Notes: generated from the sequence alone by a model not told the origin. A stretch of DNA of 64,000 bases from Paenibacillus sp. OK003 (GCF_900109515.1 NZ_FOBD01000004.1:1-64000); one strand, 5' to 3'; numbered from the stretch's first letter, positions 47,431 to 58,148 are shown. Translations and numbers: made by a program.

Positions 47431-48333
47431 TTAACTTGCAGGTGTACGTTGGGTCAAACCCGGTTTATCCAAAGCTGAGTTATGACTGACGGGACGTCGG
47501 TTAACCAGGAAAATCCCCAGACAGATCATTACCCCGCCTGCACCCACAATCCAGCCGACATGCTCTTCCAACAAGACGAAGCTCGACAGCAGTCCAAACA
47601 GCGGCGCCAGAAAAAGAAAGGAACTGGTTTGGGCAGGATCTGTGTTCTGCAGCAAATAAAACCAGAGGGTAAACTGAATGATGGAACAGAAAATCGTCAG
47701 CCATACCAGGACAACGATGGACGTTGTATTTACGATAAAATGAGGCTGCTCTGTAAAGACACTCAGTAGAAGCAGAACTGCGCCTCCAGCGAGCATTTGG
47801 TAAGCGGTAAGCACAAATGTATCATGAGCAGCTCCCCAGCGCTTAATGAGCAACGTGGATACAGCAAAGGAGACAGCGCCGCCAAACCCAATCCATGTCC
47901 CAGGACTCAAGCTCAGATGGAATCCAAAGGTCAACGCCACTCCGACAAATCCGAGAATCACACCGGTCCACTGGCTAAAACGATAGGATACACCATATAG
48001 AGCAGCACTCAGGATGATGACAAGCAACGGATTCGTAAAGGTGATTATGGCGGACTCTCCCGAACTGATCCAGTTCATACTGTAGTAGGCACAGCCCATC
48101 ACTCCCGCCGACTGGAACAGACCGATTACAGCGATTTGCATCCACTGTTTCCAACCCACAGGCATAGGATGTTTTCTGATGATCCACGCAAGTAATGCTC
48201 CTGCCAATATATAGCGAAGCCCCATTAACAAAAAGGGAGGAGCATACATCATGCCGATTTTGCCTACGGGAAACGAGGTTCCCATGATGAGAGTTGTAAC
48301 AAGGATCAGCAACGTATATTTTAAAGGTTTCAT
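47431..48333 (-). CDS. EamA/DMT superfamily transporter
   Basis: A 300-aa protein with ten helices in two EamA repeats. The first repeat shows TLIMGTSFPVGKIGMMYAPP and GLRYILAGALLAW; the second shows GFGGAVSFAVSTLLIKRWGA and ends with LLEEHVGWIVGAGGVMICLG. GGGAGGAATCCTG precedes the ATG. It lies 28 nt after the SDR gene on the minus strand, so the two form an operon opposite a LysR-type gene. Such pairs often export or detoxify a small metabolite. The substrate is unknown. Confidence 0.85.
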   Translation of the reverse strand: MKPLKYTLLILVTTLIMGTSFPVGKIGMMYAPPFLLMGLRYILAGALLAWIIRKHPMPVGWKQWMQIAVIGLFQSAGVMGCAYYSMNWISSGESAIITFTNPLLVIILSAALYGVSYRFSQWTGVILGFVGVALTFGFHLSLSPGTWIGFGGAVSFAVSTLLIKRWGAAHDTFVLTAYQMLAGGAVLLLLSVFTEQPHFIVNTTSIVVLVWLTIFCSIIQFTLWFYLLQNTDPAQTSSFLFLAPLFGLLSSFVLLEEHVGWIVGAGGVMICLGIFLVNRRPVSHNSALDKPGLTQRTPAS

Positions 48334-48361
48334 CAGGATTCCTCCCTTTCGCTTCCTATGC

Positions 48362-49105
48362 TCATAACGTCTGACCGCTATCTACTGTAATCAGTTGCCC
48401 GGTCATGGATGGCTGCTCCAACGCGGCGCATATCATATGTGCAATATCTTCGCTTGCCGCTATTCGCTGTAATAATAACTCACCGCCCAGACGATGCATC
48501 TGTTCTTCCTTTCCTGCCCACCAACGGGTCGCGACTGCACCCGGAATGATGGCGTTAACTCGAATATCGGGGGATAGCGCATGTGCCAAAGACTTCGTTA
48601 AACCGTGTACTGCTGCTTTGGAAACGGCGTAAGGAAGGGAGGACCCAGATCCTGTGCTGCCAGCTATGCTGCCGAGGTTAAGGATTGCGCCTTGACCTGC
48701 CTGCTGCATTCCTTTCGCTACAGCTCGTGCGCAGTAAAACATGCCTTTAACATTGACGTCATATAGTTCATTCCATATGTCATCCGTTACGGATTCCAGA
48801 TCCTTCATTGGGATATGATGCGTAATGCTGGCGTTATTTACGAGCGCGGTCACAGGGCCAAATTTTTCAGTGATAGCGGCGGCCATTTGGTGAACCTCGA
48901 CATCGGAACCCACATTAGCCTGAACTGCAAAAGCTTGACCTCCCGCATTCAGAATATGTTCTACAGTCTCTTCGGCCTCATCCTGGGAACGGGAGTAATT
49001 GACGGCAACGGCTGCTCCACGACTAGCGAGCAGTATACTGGTAGCTTGGCCTATACCCGTACCGCCTCCGGTTACCAAAGCTACAGTGTTCGTCCAGTTG
49101 ATCAT
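48362..49105 (-). CDS. SDR-family NAD(P)-dependent oxidoreductase
   Basis: A 247-aa classical short-chain dehydrogenase. The cofactor motif is LVTGGGTGIGQATS, then LVNNASITH, the catalytic Ser in LNLGSIAGSTGSGSSL, and Tyr/Lys in PYAVSKAAVHGL. The Arg of NYSRSQDE after strand 2 suggests NADP(H) preference. I chose ATG 49105 with AAGGAG 8 nt upstream over an ATG three codons earlier. First gene of the pair with the EamA transporter. The substrate cannot be told. Confidence 0.88.
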   Translation of the reverse strand: MINWTNTVALVTGGGTGIGQATSILLASRGAAVAVNYSRSQDEAEETVEHILNAGGQAFAVQANVGSDVEVHQMAAAITEKFGPVTALVNNASITHHIPMKDLESVTDDIWNELYDVNVKGMFYCARAVAKGMQQAGQGAILNLGSIAGSTGSGSSLPYAVSKAAVHGLTKSLAHALSPDIRVNAIIPGAVATRWWAGKEEQMHRLGGELLLQRIAASEDIAHMICAALEQPSMTGQLITVDSGQTL

Positions 49106-49165
49106 TATTAACACTCCTTAAGTGAACTCATCCAGTAGTAAGTTGCTGTGTTCTGATTACCCCGA

Positions 49166-49232
49166 TTGTAGCTCGAAGCAGCTATACTGTATAATGATTG
49201 TTAATGGAGTAGATATCATTTTAAATGATGTC
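49166..49232 (+). promoter_or_regulatory. Divergent control region: promoter and inverted repeat
   Basis: TTGTAG (49166-49171), an 18-nt spacer and TATAAT (49190-49195) form a sigma-A-type promoter for the LysR gene. Just downstream, GATATCATTTTAAATGATGTC (49212-49232) is an inverted repeat with 9 of 10 positions paired. It is a good candidate for the LysR-protein site controlling both directions. Confidence 0.55.
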
Positions 49233-49264
49233 AGAATGGATATCGTTTTATTTGGGAGGTTACT

Positions 49265-50143
49265 ATGGAAAGTGGGGATTTAAGGATATTTCAATGTGTC
49301 GCACAAGAGGGGAATCTGACCCGAGCTGCGGAGCGCCTCGGTTACGTGCAGTCCAATGTGACAGCAAGGATACGACATCTGGAATCCGAAGTAGGGACAC
49401 TGCTGTTTATTCGTCATAATCGGGGGATGACGTTATCTCCAGCAGGTGAGATGCTGCTGACGTATGCGGATAAAATTGTAGGCCTGCTCGATGAGGCGGG
49501 TAAAGCGTTGAGCTCTACAATTGAACCTTCTGGACCACTACGCATAGGCTCCACGCAGACTGCCGCAGCGGTACGTTTACCTGAGCTTTTTGCGAAATAT
49601 TATAAACAGCATCCGGCTGTCTCCTTATCTTTGACTACAGGTAACTCTCAAGTGCTTATGGATCAGGTTATTGGGTATGAATTGGAAGGAGCGTTTATCG
49701 GTTGTTCATGTGATCACCCTGATATTGCTTCTACTCCCGTATTCGATGAAGAACTATTCGTTGTCTCCTCCGGTATGGGACCAGAAGATGAAGAACTCAC
49801 CAGTAAACCGATTCTGGTCTACAGCATGGGATGTTCGTATCGTCAGATTTTGGAGGAATGGTTATCGGCTAGCGGTGTAACCCGTCCGGTCATTATGGAA
49901 TTTGGAACCCTTGAAGCGATTATTAGCGGGGTTACATCCGGCATGGGAATTTCACTGTTACCCGAAATCGTCATTCGGCATCAGATCAAAAATGGATCAC
50001 TGCGCAAGCACACACTCCCGGCAGGCATGAATCGGATGATGACTCATTTTATTACGCGCAAGGATGCCTTTGTCAGCAGTGCGCTTGGCGCATTTATGGG
50101 TATGCTGCCGCGGGAGTATGATATGATAGAGAATAGCGATTAA
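49265..50143 (+). CDS. LysR-family transcriptional regulator
   Basis: A 292-aa regulator. The helix-turn-helix is at residues 4-62: FQCVAQEGNLTRAAERLGYV, QSNVTARIRHLESEVGTLLF, then GMTLSPAGE. A periplasmic-binding-like effector domain follows (about 90-280), with GPLRIGSTQTAAAVRLPELF. GGGAGG precedes the ATG. It is divergent from the SDR-EamA pair, which is therefore its likely target. The inducer is unknown. Confidence 0.92.
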   Translation: MESGDLRIFQCVAQEGNLTRAAERLGYVQSNVTARIRHLESEVGTLLFIRHNRGMTLSPAGEMLLTYADKIVGLLDEAGKALSSTIEPSGPLRIGSTQTAAAVRLPELFAKYYKQHPAVSLSLTTGNSQVLMDQVIGYELEGAFIGCSCDHPDIASTPVFDEELFVVSSGMGPEDEELTSKPILVYSMGCSYRQILEEWLSASGVTRPVIMEFGTLEAIISGVTSGMGISLLPEIVIRHQIKNGSLRKHTLPAGMNRMMTHFITRKDAFVSSALGAFMGMLPREYDMIENSD

Positions 50144-50196
50144 TCAGAAATTTATCAGGAACAAGTAAAGGCAATCCGTTAAGGAAGTGATGAGCA

Positions 50197-51504
50197 ATGG
50201 ATTTATTTTCGTTTCAGCAAGATTCAGAACCTCAAGCAAGACTGCTCGCTGACCGCATGCGGACAGAGCGGCTTGATGAATATATTGGGCAAGAGCATAT
50301 TATTGGACCGGGAAAATTGCTTCGGCGCGCTATTGAAGCGGATCAGATCTCGTCCATCTTGCTTTATGGTCCTCCGGGATGTGGCAAGACGACATTGGCA
50401 CATATTATTTCCCAGCATACCCAAGGACAGTTCGTCCGTCTGAATGCGGTGGATGCTTCCGTCAAAGATGTACGTGAAGTCATCGAGCAGGCGCAAACGA
50501 ACAAGCAGTTGTACGGAACAAAAACTATTTTGTTCCTCGATGAAGTACACCGCTTTAATAGTTCACGTCAGGATGCGCTGCTGCCCGCAGTAGAGAAGGG
50601 CACGATCATTTTTATCGGCGCAACGACAGAGAATCCCTTTCATTATGTGAATGGGGCCTTGATGAGCCGTTCCACGCTGTTTCAGCTGGAGTCTTTGAAC
50701 AAAGAGCATTCCCTGATTGCGATGCGCCGAGCGCTGGCAGATGCGGATAAAGGTTTGGGATTCATGGACCTGCAGGCAGACGAGGAGGCATTGGAGCATA
50801 TTGCGACGATGGCAAATGGCGATATTCGGCGTGCGCTGAACGCCTTGGAACTTGCTGCACTGACTACACCGCCTGAGAAGGACGGCTCGATTCACATTAC
50901 GCTTGATGTAGCTGAAGAATCTATTCGTCGTCCGATTGTGAAGGCAGATGAATCGACACAATATGATGTGTTGTCGGCATTTCATAAAAGCATCCGGGGT
51001 TCCAGCGATGCAGCACTGTTCTGGTTTTTGTATGCGGTAGAGAAGCTGGGCATGGACCCGATGACGTTTATACGTCGTCTGATTGCAGCGAGCAGTGAAG
51101 ACATTGGACTTGCGAATCCGCAAGCGATGACCCAGGCCATTGGGGCGCTGGATGCTTATCGCAATAATGGCTGGCCTGAAGCCAAGCTGAACATTGCTCA
51201 AGCGATCCTGTTTGCTGTTGAAAGTCCGAAGTCCAATGCGGTGTACACTGCGATCTCGAAAGCGATGAATGCCATCGATGAGGTGAAATCAGCTGAGGTC
51301 CCTCTTCATCTGCGGGATACCCATTATTCCGGTGCAGTGAAGCTGGGACATGAAGGCTACCAATACCCGCATAATTATCCGGGCCATTACGTGAAGCAGG
51401 AATATTTACCGAAACAGCTCTCACGCCGCGTTTTCTATGAAGCAACGGAACAAGGCAATGAATCCAAGATTCGTCTAAACCAGCAGCGGCGCAGAGAGCT
51501 GTAA
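50197..51504 (+). CDS. rarA: Replication-associated recombination protein A (RarA/MgsA)
   Basis: A 435-aa AAA+ ATPase that works at stalled replication forks. Walker A is LYGPPGCGKTTLAHIIS, Walker B is TILFLDEVHRFN, and sensor 1 is FIGATTENPF. The C-terminal part carries MDPMTFIRRLIAASSEDIGL and HYSGAVKLGHEGYQYPHNYP, typical of the tetramerisation region. AAGGAAGTGATG precedes the ATG. In B. subtilis the same gene (yrvN) lies between yrvM and cymR. Confidence 0.95.
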   Translation: MDLFSFQQDSEPQARLLADRMRTERLDEYIGQEHIIGPGKLLRRAIEADQISSILLYGPPGCGKTTLAHIISQHTQGQFVRLNAVDASVKDVREVIEQAQTNKQLYGTKTILFLDEVHRFNSSRQDALLPAVEKGTIIFIGATTENPFHYVNGALMSRSTLFQLESLNKEHSLIAMRRALADADKGLGFMDLQADEEALEHIATMANGDIRRALNALELAALTTPPEKDGSIHITLDVAEESIRRPIVKADESTQYDVLSAFHKSIRGSSDAALFWFLYAVEKLGMDPMTFIRRLIAASSEDIGLANPQAMTQAIGALDAYRNNGWPEAKLNIAQAILFAVESPKSNAVYTAISKAMNAIDEVKSAEVPLHLRDTHYSGAVKLGHEGYQYPHNYPGHYVKQEYLPKQLSRRVFYEATEQGNESKIRLNQQRRREL

Positions 51505-51532
51505 GATCGATGACCCGGGAGATGCTTGAACG

Positions 51533-51934
51533 ATGAAAGAAATTTTATATATTGGAATCGGTGGAATTTTGGGTACGTTATGCCGATATGGGATACAGTT
51601 ATGGCTTCCAGCAGCCAATGAAGGCTTCCCTTGGGCAGTGCTGCTGATTAATGCCGTCGGGAGCCTGTTTTTGGGTTGGTTCTTCACCATAGCTGTTCCA
51701 GGTAAAATAACGCCTCAACTTCGTCTTGCAATTGGTACGGGGTTTACCGGAGCATTCACCACATTCTCCACCTTTACTCTCGATCTGGTCCGTTTATCCG
51801 AGGGAGGAATGTGGGTGAAGGCTGTTGTATACCTCGTTGTGAGTTTACTCGCAGGGTTATTACTGTGTGCATTGGGGATTAAGGTGGGGCAGCGAATGCT
51901 GGGTAAACCGACGCAGGATGGTGTTGCACCATGA
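51533..51934 (+). CDS. crcB: Fluoride channel CrcB/Fluc, first copy
   Basis: A 133-aa four-helix protein that exports fluoride as a dimer. GGILGTLCRYGIQLWLP, the NAVGSLFLGWFF turn with the pore Asn, and TGFTGAFTTFSTFTLD with the TM3 break and Phe residues are intact. Two different subunits are encoded side by side, so a heterodimer is likely. I looked for a fluoride riboswitch upstream and saw none. Confidence 0.93.
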   Translation: MKEILYIGIGGILGTLCRYGIQLWLPAANEGFPWAVLLINAVGSLFLGWFFTIAVPGKITPQLRLAIGTGFTGAFTTFSTFTLDLVRLSEGGMWVKAVVYLVVSLLAGLLLCALGIKVGQRMLGKPTQDGVAP

Positions 51935-52290
51935 TCATCTGGATTGGTCTTGCAGGAATGCTCGGGGCAGTGCTTCGCTACAGTTTGGGGCGATGGATAT
52001 CCGGTTCGATCGGAACGGCCTTCCCATGGGGGACATGGGTCATTAATATCAGTGGTTCATTGGTACTTGGATTGCTCTATGGCTGGCATCAGTCAGCTTC
52101 AATCCCGGACGAAGTCTGGGTAATCTGGGGGACTGGATTTTGCGGAGCGTATACAACGTTCTCTACATTTGGTTATGAGACCCTCGGTCTGATGGGGCAG
52201 GAACGCTATTCTAGAGCGATTTTGTACGTTATCAGTTCGGTGCTGTTGGGGGTTGCGGCTTCTTTTGCAGGAGTGTGGCTGACTGCATAA
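51931..52290 (+). CDS. crcB: Fluoride channel CrcB/Fluc, second copy
   Basis: A 119-aa partner of the first copy, overlapping it by ATGA. Signatures are GMLGAVLRYSLGRWI, INISGSLVLGLLYG and GTGFCGAYTTFSTFGYE. The shared overlap suggests equal production of the two subunits. Confidence 0.93.
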   Translation: MIIWIGLAGMLGAVLRYSLGRWISGSIGTAFPWGTWVINISGSLVLGLLYGWHQSASIPDEVWVIWGTGFCGAYTTFSTFGYETLGLMGQERYSRAILYVISSVLLGVAASFAGVWLTA

Positions 52291-52327
52291 GTAAAAATAA
52301 TTATTTTTTTTGCAGGAAAAAGAAGGA

Positions 52328-52368
52328 AAAAAGCCATCCGTCATGGTATACATGAAAGATGGCTTTTG
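52328..52368. terminator. Bidirectional terminator between crcB and mnmA
   Basis: AAAAGCCATC and GATGGCTTTT enclose an inner repeat TCATG/CATGA. A-run and T-run flank both sides, serving crcB (plus) and mnmA (minus). Confidence 0.85.
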
Positions 52369-52431
52369 TTATAGGAATACAGGGTATTGTGCAAAATCCA
52401 TATGGGAATGGATTCATTTGGGTTATTGAAT

Positions 52432-53879
<1,448 letters not shown>

Positions 53880-54299
53880 TTGAAAATATCGACAAAGGGC
53901 CGTTATGGGCTCACAATCATGATGGAGCTGGCAGCCAGAACAGGCGAAGGCCCGACATCTTTGAAAAGTATTGCGGAGCGTAACCAGCTCTCGGAGCATT
54001 ATCTGGAGCAATTGATCGCTCCATTGCGTAATGCAGGACTGGTCAAGAGTATTCGTGGCGCCTACGGCGGTTACATTCTGGCAGGCGATCCTGCTACCGT
54101 AACGGCAGGGGATGTTATTCGTGTACTCGAAGGTCCAATCTCTCCAGTGGATTTCACGGAGGAAGATGATCCGGCGAAGCGCGACCTGTGGTTGCGCATC
54201 CGTGATAGCATTGCAGAAGTACTGGATTCAACAACGCTGAAGGATCTGATTACATTCCAGGATCAGGAGCAAAAAGACAGCTACATGTTCTATATCTAA
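53880..54299 (+). CDS. cymR: Rrf2-family cysteine metabolism repressor CymR
   Basis: A 139-aa repressor of cysteine synthesis and uptake genes; in B. subtilis it acts with CysK. The sequence is very close to CymR throughout: MKISTKGRYGLTIMMELA, SLKSIAERNQLSEHYLEQLI, RNAGLVKSIRGAYGGYILAG, and the C-terminal YMFYI. There is no Fe-S Cys triplet, as for CymR but unlike IscR. TTG at 53880 is the start (AGAGGTGA upstream). It is followed by iscS. Confidence 0.95.
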   Translation: MKISTKGRYGLTIMMELAARTGEGPTSLKSIAERNQLSEHYLEQLIAPLRNAGLVKSIRGAYGGYILAGDPATVTAGDVIRVLEGPISPVDFTEEDDPAKRDLWLRIRDSIAEVLDSTTLKDLITFQDQEQKDSYMFYI

Positions 54300-54331
54300 T
54301 ATAGTTGATGATGAGCATCACAGACGACACA

Positions 54332-54359
54332 CTAAAGCCCCCATATTTGGGGGCTTTAG
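54332..54359 (+). terminator. Hairpin after cymR
   Basis: CTAAAGCCCCCA and its complement TGGGGGCTTTAG with loop TATT. The stem is perfect but the T-run is weak, so it may attenuate rather than stop transcription into iscS. Confidence 0.7.
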
Positions 54360-54424
54360 CCGTGCAACAAGCTTCTTTAATGGTTTGAAAATATGGAAGT
54401 CCAACATATAACGGGGTGAAATCA

Positions 54425-55576
54425 ATGAAAAGAATATATTTGGATCACGCCGCATCGACACCTATGCACCCACAAGTTGCGGAAGCGATGATAAAGGTGA
54501 TGACAGGGCAATATGGCAATGCATCAAGTATCCATGCCTTTGGGCGTGAGGCCAAACGTACCGTCAGTGGAGCAAGGGATGTCATTGCGGCATCTTTGGG
54601 TTGTTTCCCAGATGAACTCGTATTTACCGGAGGCGGCACGGAAAGTGACAATCTGGCGATATTTGGCGCAGTTTCAGCGAGAAAAGAACGGGGACGGCAC
54701 ATCATTACAACGGCTATTGAACATCATGCGGTATTGCATACTTGTCAGGAGCTGGAGCGACAAGGCTATGACGTGACCTATTTGCCTGTAGATGAATACG
54801 GAAGAATACGTCTGGAAGAGCTGAAAGATGCCATCCGGCCAGATACAGTGCTGATCACCATGATGTATGCCAATAATGAAGTGGGTACGATTCAGCCTAT
54901 CCGCGAAATTGGTGAACTGGCTCGTCAACATGATATTTTGTTCCATACCGATGCAGTTCAGGCTCTTGGCACCCAGGAAATTTCCTGCAAGGAACTGCCT
55001 GTGGATCTGATCAGCTTCTCTGCTCATAAAATTAATGGCCCTCAAGGCGTGGGTGCACTCTATGTACGGCGGGGAATTACGCTGGAAGCGAGAGCACACG
55101 GTGGCCTTCAGGAACGGCAACGACGTGCAGGCACCGAGAATATAGCGGGTATCGCTGGTTTTGCGGAGGCGTTGAAATTATCAGGAGAACAAGCGGAGGT
55201 ACGCCTTGAACATGATCTGGCATTGCGATCATTACTGCTGGAACAATTGGAACAGCATGTAGGGTTGGAGCATTTCCACGTCAATGGACATCCGGAATAT
55301 ACGCTGCCCAACATCCTGAACATCAGCTTTCCGGAAGTTTCCACAGAGACGATGCTCATGAATCTGGATATGGAAGGCATCGCAGTTGCGAGCGGTTCGG
55401 CATGTACTTCCGGTTCCCTCGAAGTATCTCATGTGCTGAAAGCGATGAAGCTGCCGGAGACATTTTTGCATTCCGCGATTCGTTTTAGCTGGGGGTTGGG
55501 TAATACTTCGGAAGAAATCATGATAACCGCCGAAAAAATTGGAACCATTCTTGGGCGACTGCGTAATAGAGCCTAA
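54425..55576 (+). CDS. iscS: Cysteine desulfurase (IscS/NifS-like, YrvO)
   Basis: A 383-aa PLP enzyme that passes sulfur from cysteine to acceptors, here probably MnmA. The N-terminal MKRIYLDHAASTPMHPQV, the HH of ITTAIEHHAVLHTC, the PLP-Lys in LISFSAHKINGPQGVGAL and the sulfur-carrying Cys in SGSACTSGSLEVSHVLKAM are intact. The start at 54425 has GGGGTGA upstream; a GTG three codons earlier sits on that site. It follows cymR, with mnmA just across the divergent region. Confidence 0.94.
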   Translation: MKRIYLDHAASTPMHPQVAEAMIKVMTGQYGNASSIHAFGREAKRTVSGARDVIAASLGCFPDELVFTGGGTESDNLAIFGAVSARKERGRHIITTAIEHHAVLHTCQELERQGYDVTYLPVDEYGRIRLEELKDAIRPDTVLITMMYANNEVGTIQPIREIGELARQHDILFHTDAVQALGTQEISCKELPVDLISFSAHKINGPQGVGALYVRRGITLEARAHGGLQERQRRAGTENIAGIAGFAEALKLSGEQAEVRLEHDLALRSLLLEQLEQHVGLEHFHVNGHPEYTLPNILNISFPEVSTETMLMNLDMEGIAVASGSACTSGSLEVSHVLKAMKLPETFLHSAIRFSWGLGNTSEEIMITAEKIGTILGRLRNRA

Positions 55577-55740
55577 GGGGCTCTTTGCACATGGAACAGA
55601 AGGAGGGAAGAAGTTCCATTTCATCGGTTGGATAGAAGCGGTTTTGATGGTCGGCGTCTGATTGCCACTCATCAACTTTGGGCATACCTAGCAATAGCGC
55701 CGCGACTATTTAATGATAAGAAGATGAGGGGGACCCTGCG

Positions 55741-56262
55741 ATGAAGCTTCAGGAAATGATCGGACTTGCCGTTTTTGACGTTGAGGATGGGAAGCAGGTC
55801 GGTAAAATCCAGGATTTCATTGTGAATGACGATTGGAAAATTGAAGGCATTGAACTTGAGAACAAAGGCCTGTTTACCAGTCATGTCAAAATCGTGCAGT
55901 GGCAAGATATCGTTGCCTACGGCGAAGATGCCGTCATGATCCGTAATCAACAGGCTGTCCGCAAAACGGGAGCCGACGACATAAAACACACGTACCTCCT
56001 CGGCCAGTCTAAATTGAAGGAGATGTCCGTGCTCACCGAAGAAGGTTTGCTGCTTGGACGTGTCTCTGATGTTTATTTTGACCAGGAGTTGGGAAATACA
56101 ATAATAGGGATTGAAATTACGGACGGTTTTGTGTCCGATTTGATTGAGGGCCGCAAATGGCTGCCATGTACAAGCGATATGTCTATTGGTGAAAGTGCCA
56201 TTATGGTGCCGCCGCTGAGTGAACAGCGCTTGGAAAATGCCATTCATTCTGTTAATGGATAG
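55741..56262 (+). CDS. PRC-barrel domain protein (YrrD-like)
   Basis: A 173-aa soluble protein with two PRC-barrel units: LQEMIGLAVFDVEDGKQVGK near the N-terminus, and KEMSVLTEEGLLLGRVSDVY followed by LGNTIIGIEITDGFVSDLIE. GAGGGGGACC precedes the ATG. The B. subtilis gene at the same place is yrrD. The family binds RNA or other proteins in several settings; the role here is unknown. Confidence 0.8.
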   Translation: MKLQEMIGLAVFDVEDGKQVGKIQDFIVNDDWKIEGIELENKGLFTSHVKIVQWQDIVAYGEDAVMIRNQQAVRKTGADDIKHTYLLGQSKLKEMSVLTEEGLLLGRVSDVYFDQELGNTIIGIEITDGFVSDLIEGRKWLPCTSDMSIGESAIMVPPLSEQRLENAIHSVNG

Positions 56263-56272
56263 GTGAATGATT

Positions 56273-56482
56273 ATGAAATGTCCAAACTGTAGTTCCAAAG
56301 ATATTGGGAAAATTGGTTCCCACCAGTTTTATTGCTGGGGATGCTTTATCGAATTAACAGTGAACGGTGAGAAAATGTCCGTATACCAAGTGGAAGAAGA
56401 CGGCACGCTCAGTTCCCTCGATGATCTGTTCTTCGGGGAAGAGCTGCCGCAAGACTTCCCTCACCTTCATGCTTCTTCTTAA
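56273..56482 (+). CDS. Small zinc-ribbon protein
   Basis: A 69-aa protein with MKCPNCSSKDIGKIGSHQFY and CWGCFIEL, which give C-x2-C and C-x2-C pairs for one zinc, then an acidic C-terminal tail. I chose ATG at 56273 with AGGTGA 6 nt upstream. It is in the same unit as the PRC-barrel gene, 10 nt after it. The role is unknown. Confidence 0.8.
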   Translation: MKCPNCSSKDIGKIGSHQFYCWGCFIELTVNGEKMSVYQVEEDGTLSSLDDLFFGEELPQDFPHLHASS

Positions 56483-56630
56483 TAAGCAGCATAACTTCTT
56501 CTATATGCGGTTTCCTGACAAAGACTGTCATTGAATGCTGTCATGAAATGATGACAGATGTATATAGCTGCGGTTACATAGTGGTTCAAGGGAACTTGTA
56601 TGAATATATGCTAACCCGGATCACAAGATG

Positions 56631-56664
56631 CGTCTCCTTCATCATGAAGGGGGCGCTTTTTTTG
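56631..56664 (+). terminator. Terminator before the YrrI-like gene
   Basis: GCGTCTCCTTCAT and ATGAAGGGGGCGC, with G-U pairs, then T7. It ends the PRC-barrel/zinc-ribbon unit. Confidence 0.85.
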
Positions 56665-56733
56665 AGCGTTAATAAATATTCCCTTCCTTACATATACTGA
56701 CTTTCAGAGCCAGTCCAAAAGGGAGAGATGCAA

Positions 56734-57801
56734 GTGGAGCAATTAACCAAAAACAAGCTGTTCCGTTATGCCATCTGGCTGCTACTCGGATTGATTATTC
56801 TGTATTTTATCTGGCTGCTGCGGCCATTACTGCTTCATATATATGGATTTCTGAAAACAGTGCTGGCACCATTTATCGTGGCACTCATCATATCCTATGT
56901 TCTCAATCCGATTGTAAGCATGCTGGGAGGGCGCAAAGTCCCTCGAACCATTGCCGTGCTCTTAATCTATGCTTTTTTCCTCACCTGTATAGGAGTCATC
57001 CTGATGAATGTCATTCCAGTGTTGATTGAACAGTTGGAGGAACTGAACGAGCATATGCCGGAGCTGTCGATGCGTGCCCAGAGTCTGATGAACAATATGG
57101 ATCACAAATTAATGCCGCCAAGTGTGCGCACAGGTATGAACAGCTGGTTTTTTCAGATGGAGGATCGGCTGACCCAAGGGATCACGAAGCTGATGGATAA
57201 TATCGGGACAACCATTAATGTGTTGTTCAACGTGTTTATCGTGCCGTTTCTCATTTTCTATATGTTAAAAGATTTTGAGGTGTTCGAGCGTACGATTGTG
57301 GCGTACCTGCCCCGCTCAAGGCGCAAGGCCATTGTTTCAGTTATGAAAGAGATTGACACGGCCTTGGGAAACTATATTCGCGGACAATTTATCGTCTGTG
57401 TGATTGTGGGCATCTTTGCCTACATCGGTTACATCGTTATTGATATGCCTTATGCACTGCTGCTCGCCAGCATTGTCGCTGTATTTAACATCGTGCCTTA
57501 TCTTGGCCCGTTTCTTGGAGCTGCTCCAGCAGTGGTTATGGCGTCTACAGTATCGTTCAAAATGGTGCTCTTCGTGGTCATTGTGAACACACTGTGCCAG
57601 GTGCTGGAGAGTAACGTCATCTCCCCTCAGGTGGTAGGGCGGACTCTGCATTTACATCCGCTGTCGATTATCTTCGCGCTCCTTGTGGGAGGCGAACTGG
57701 CGGGCATAGTAGGTCTCATTCTGGCGGTGCCAGTCTTTGCTGTTCTGAAAGTCATTGTGCAGCACTTTTTTGCCTATTACATCAAAAGAAGAACGGACTG
57801 A
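56734..57801 (+). CDS. AI-2E family transporter (YrrI-like)
   Basis: A 355-aa protein with about seven helices. Signatures are PFIVALIISYVLNPIVSML near residue 50, the FIVPFLIFYMLKDFEVF segment, GQFIVCVIVGIFAYIGYIVI, and ISPQVVGRTLHLHPLSIIFA. Members were first linked to autoinducer-2 export and some act as sodium or potassium-proton exchangers, so the substrate is open. GTG 56734 is preferred over ATG 56728 because GGGAGAG is too close to the latter. It precedes alaS as in B. subtilis. Confidence 0.85.
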   Translation: MEQLTKNKLFRYAIWLLLGLIILYFIWLLRPLLLHIYGFLKTVLAPFIVALIISYVLNPIVSMLGGRKVPRTIAVLLIYAFFLTCIGVILMNVIPVLIEQLEELNEHMPELSMRAQSLMNNMDHKLMPPSVRTGMNSWFFQMEDRLTQGITKLMDNIGTTINVLFNVFIVPFLIFYMLKDFEVFERTIVAYLPRSRRKAIVSVMKEIDTALGNYIRGQFIVCVIVGIFAYIGYIVIDMPYALLLASIVAVFNIVPYLGPFLGAAPAVVMASTVSFKMVLFVVIVNTLCQVLESNVISPQVVGRTLHLHPLSIIFALLVGGELAGIVGLILAVPVFAVLKVIVQHFFAYYIKRRTD

Positions 57802-57832
57802 TTTTAGCAATGGTGTGGTCCAAAAGGGTGCG

Positions 57833-57861
57833 TTGACACCATATAGGCATATCGATATAAT
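57833..57861 (+). promoter_or_regulatory. Sigma-A promoter of the alaS leader
   Basis: TTGACA (57833-57838), a 17-nt spacer, TATAAT (57856-57861): a perfect consensus promoter, ahead of the T-box leader. Confidence 0.92.
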
Positions 57862-57867
57862 GGAGGG

Positions 57868-58148
57868 GTATGTTTAGAACAAGAAATCGATGATGAAATG
57901 AAGTACGCCGAGGTTCCTTTCCTCAGAGAAGAGACTTCTTCGGATCAGATGTAATCTGAGCCCGATGGCTGGAAGAGTCTTGAAAGTTGAAGCGGCGGAA
58001 AGCTGATTTCGGAGTGCAGGACAACCCTGCCGGGAGCGACCGTTATTTCGCATCAACGAGGAGATTGTTTGTTTCATCTGCGGATAAACAGCAATAACCA
58101 GGGTGGTACCGCGATTATAATCGTCCCTGACTATCAGGGGCGTTTTTT
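57868..58148 (+). promoter_or_regulatory. T-box riboswitch leader of alaS
   Basis: The T-box core AACCAGGGTGGTACCGCG (58096-58113) is followed by an intrinsic terminator (CGTCCCTGA/TCAGGGGCG, then T6; 58122-58148). Upstream are stem I words including GAAGTACGCC, the CAGAGAAGAGACTTC loop part and the GGCTGGAAGA-type motif. A GCT triplet at 58002-58004 is a candidate alanine specifier. Uncharged tRNA-Ala should favour read-through into alaS. Confidence 0.93.

Noticed and set aside
51505..51532. Fluoride riboswitch ahead of crcB
   Set aside because: Only 28 nt separate crcB from rarA, and the known fluoride aptamer words are not present.
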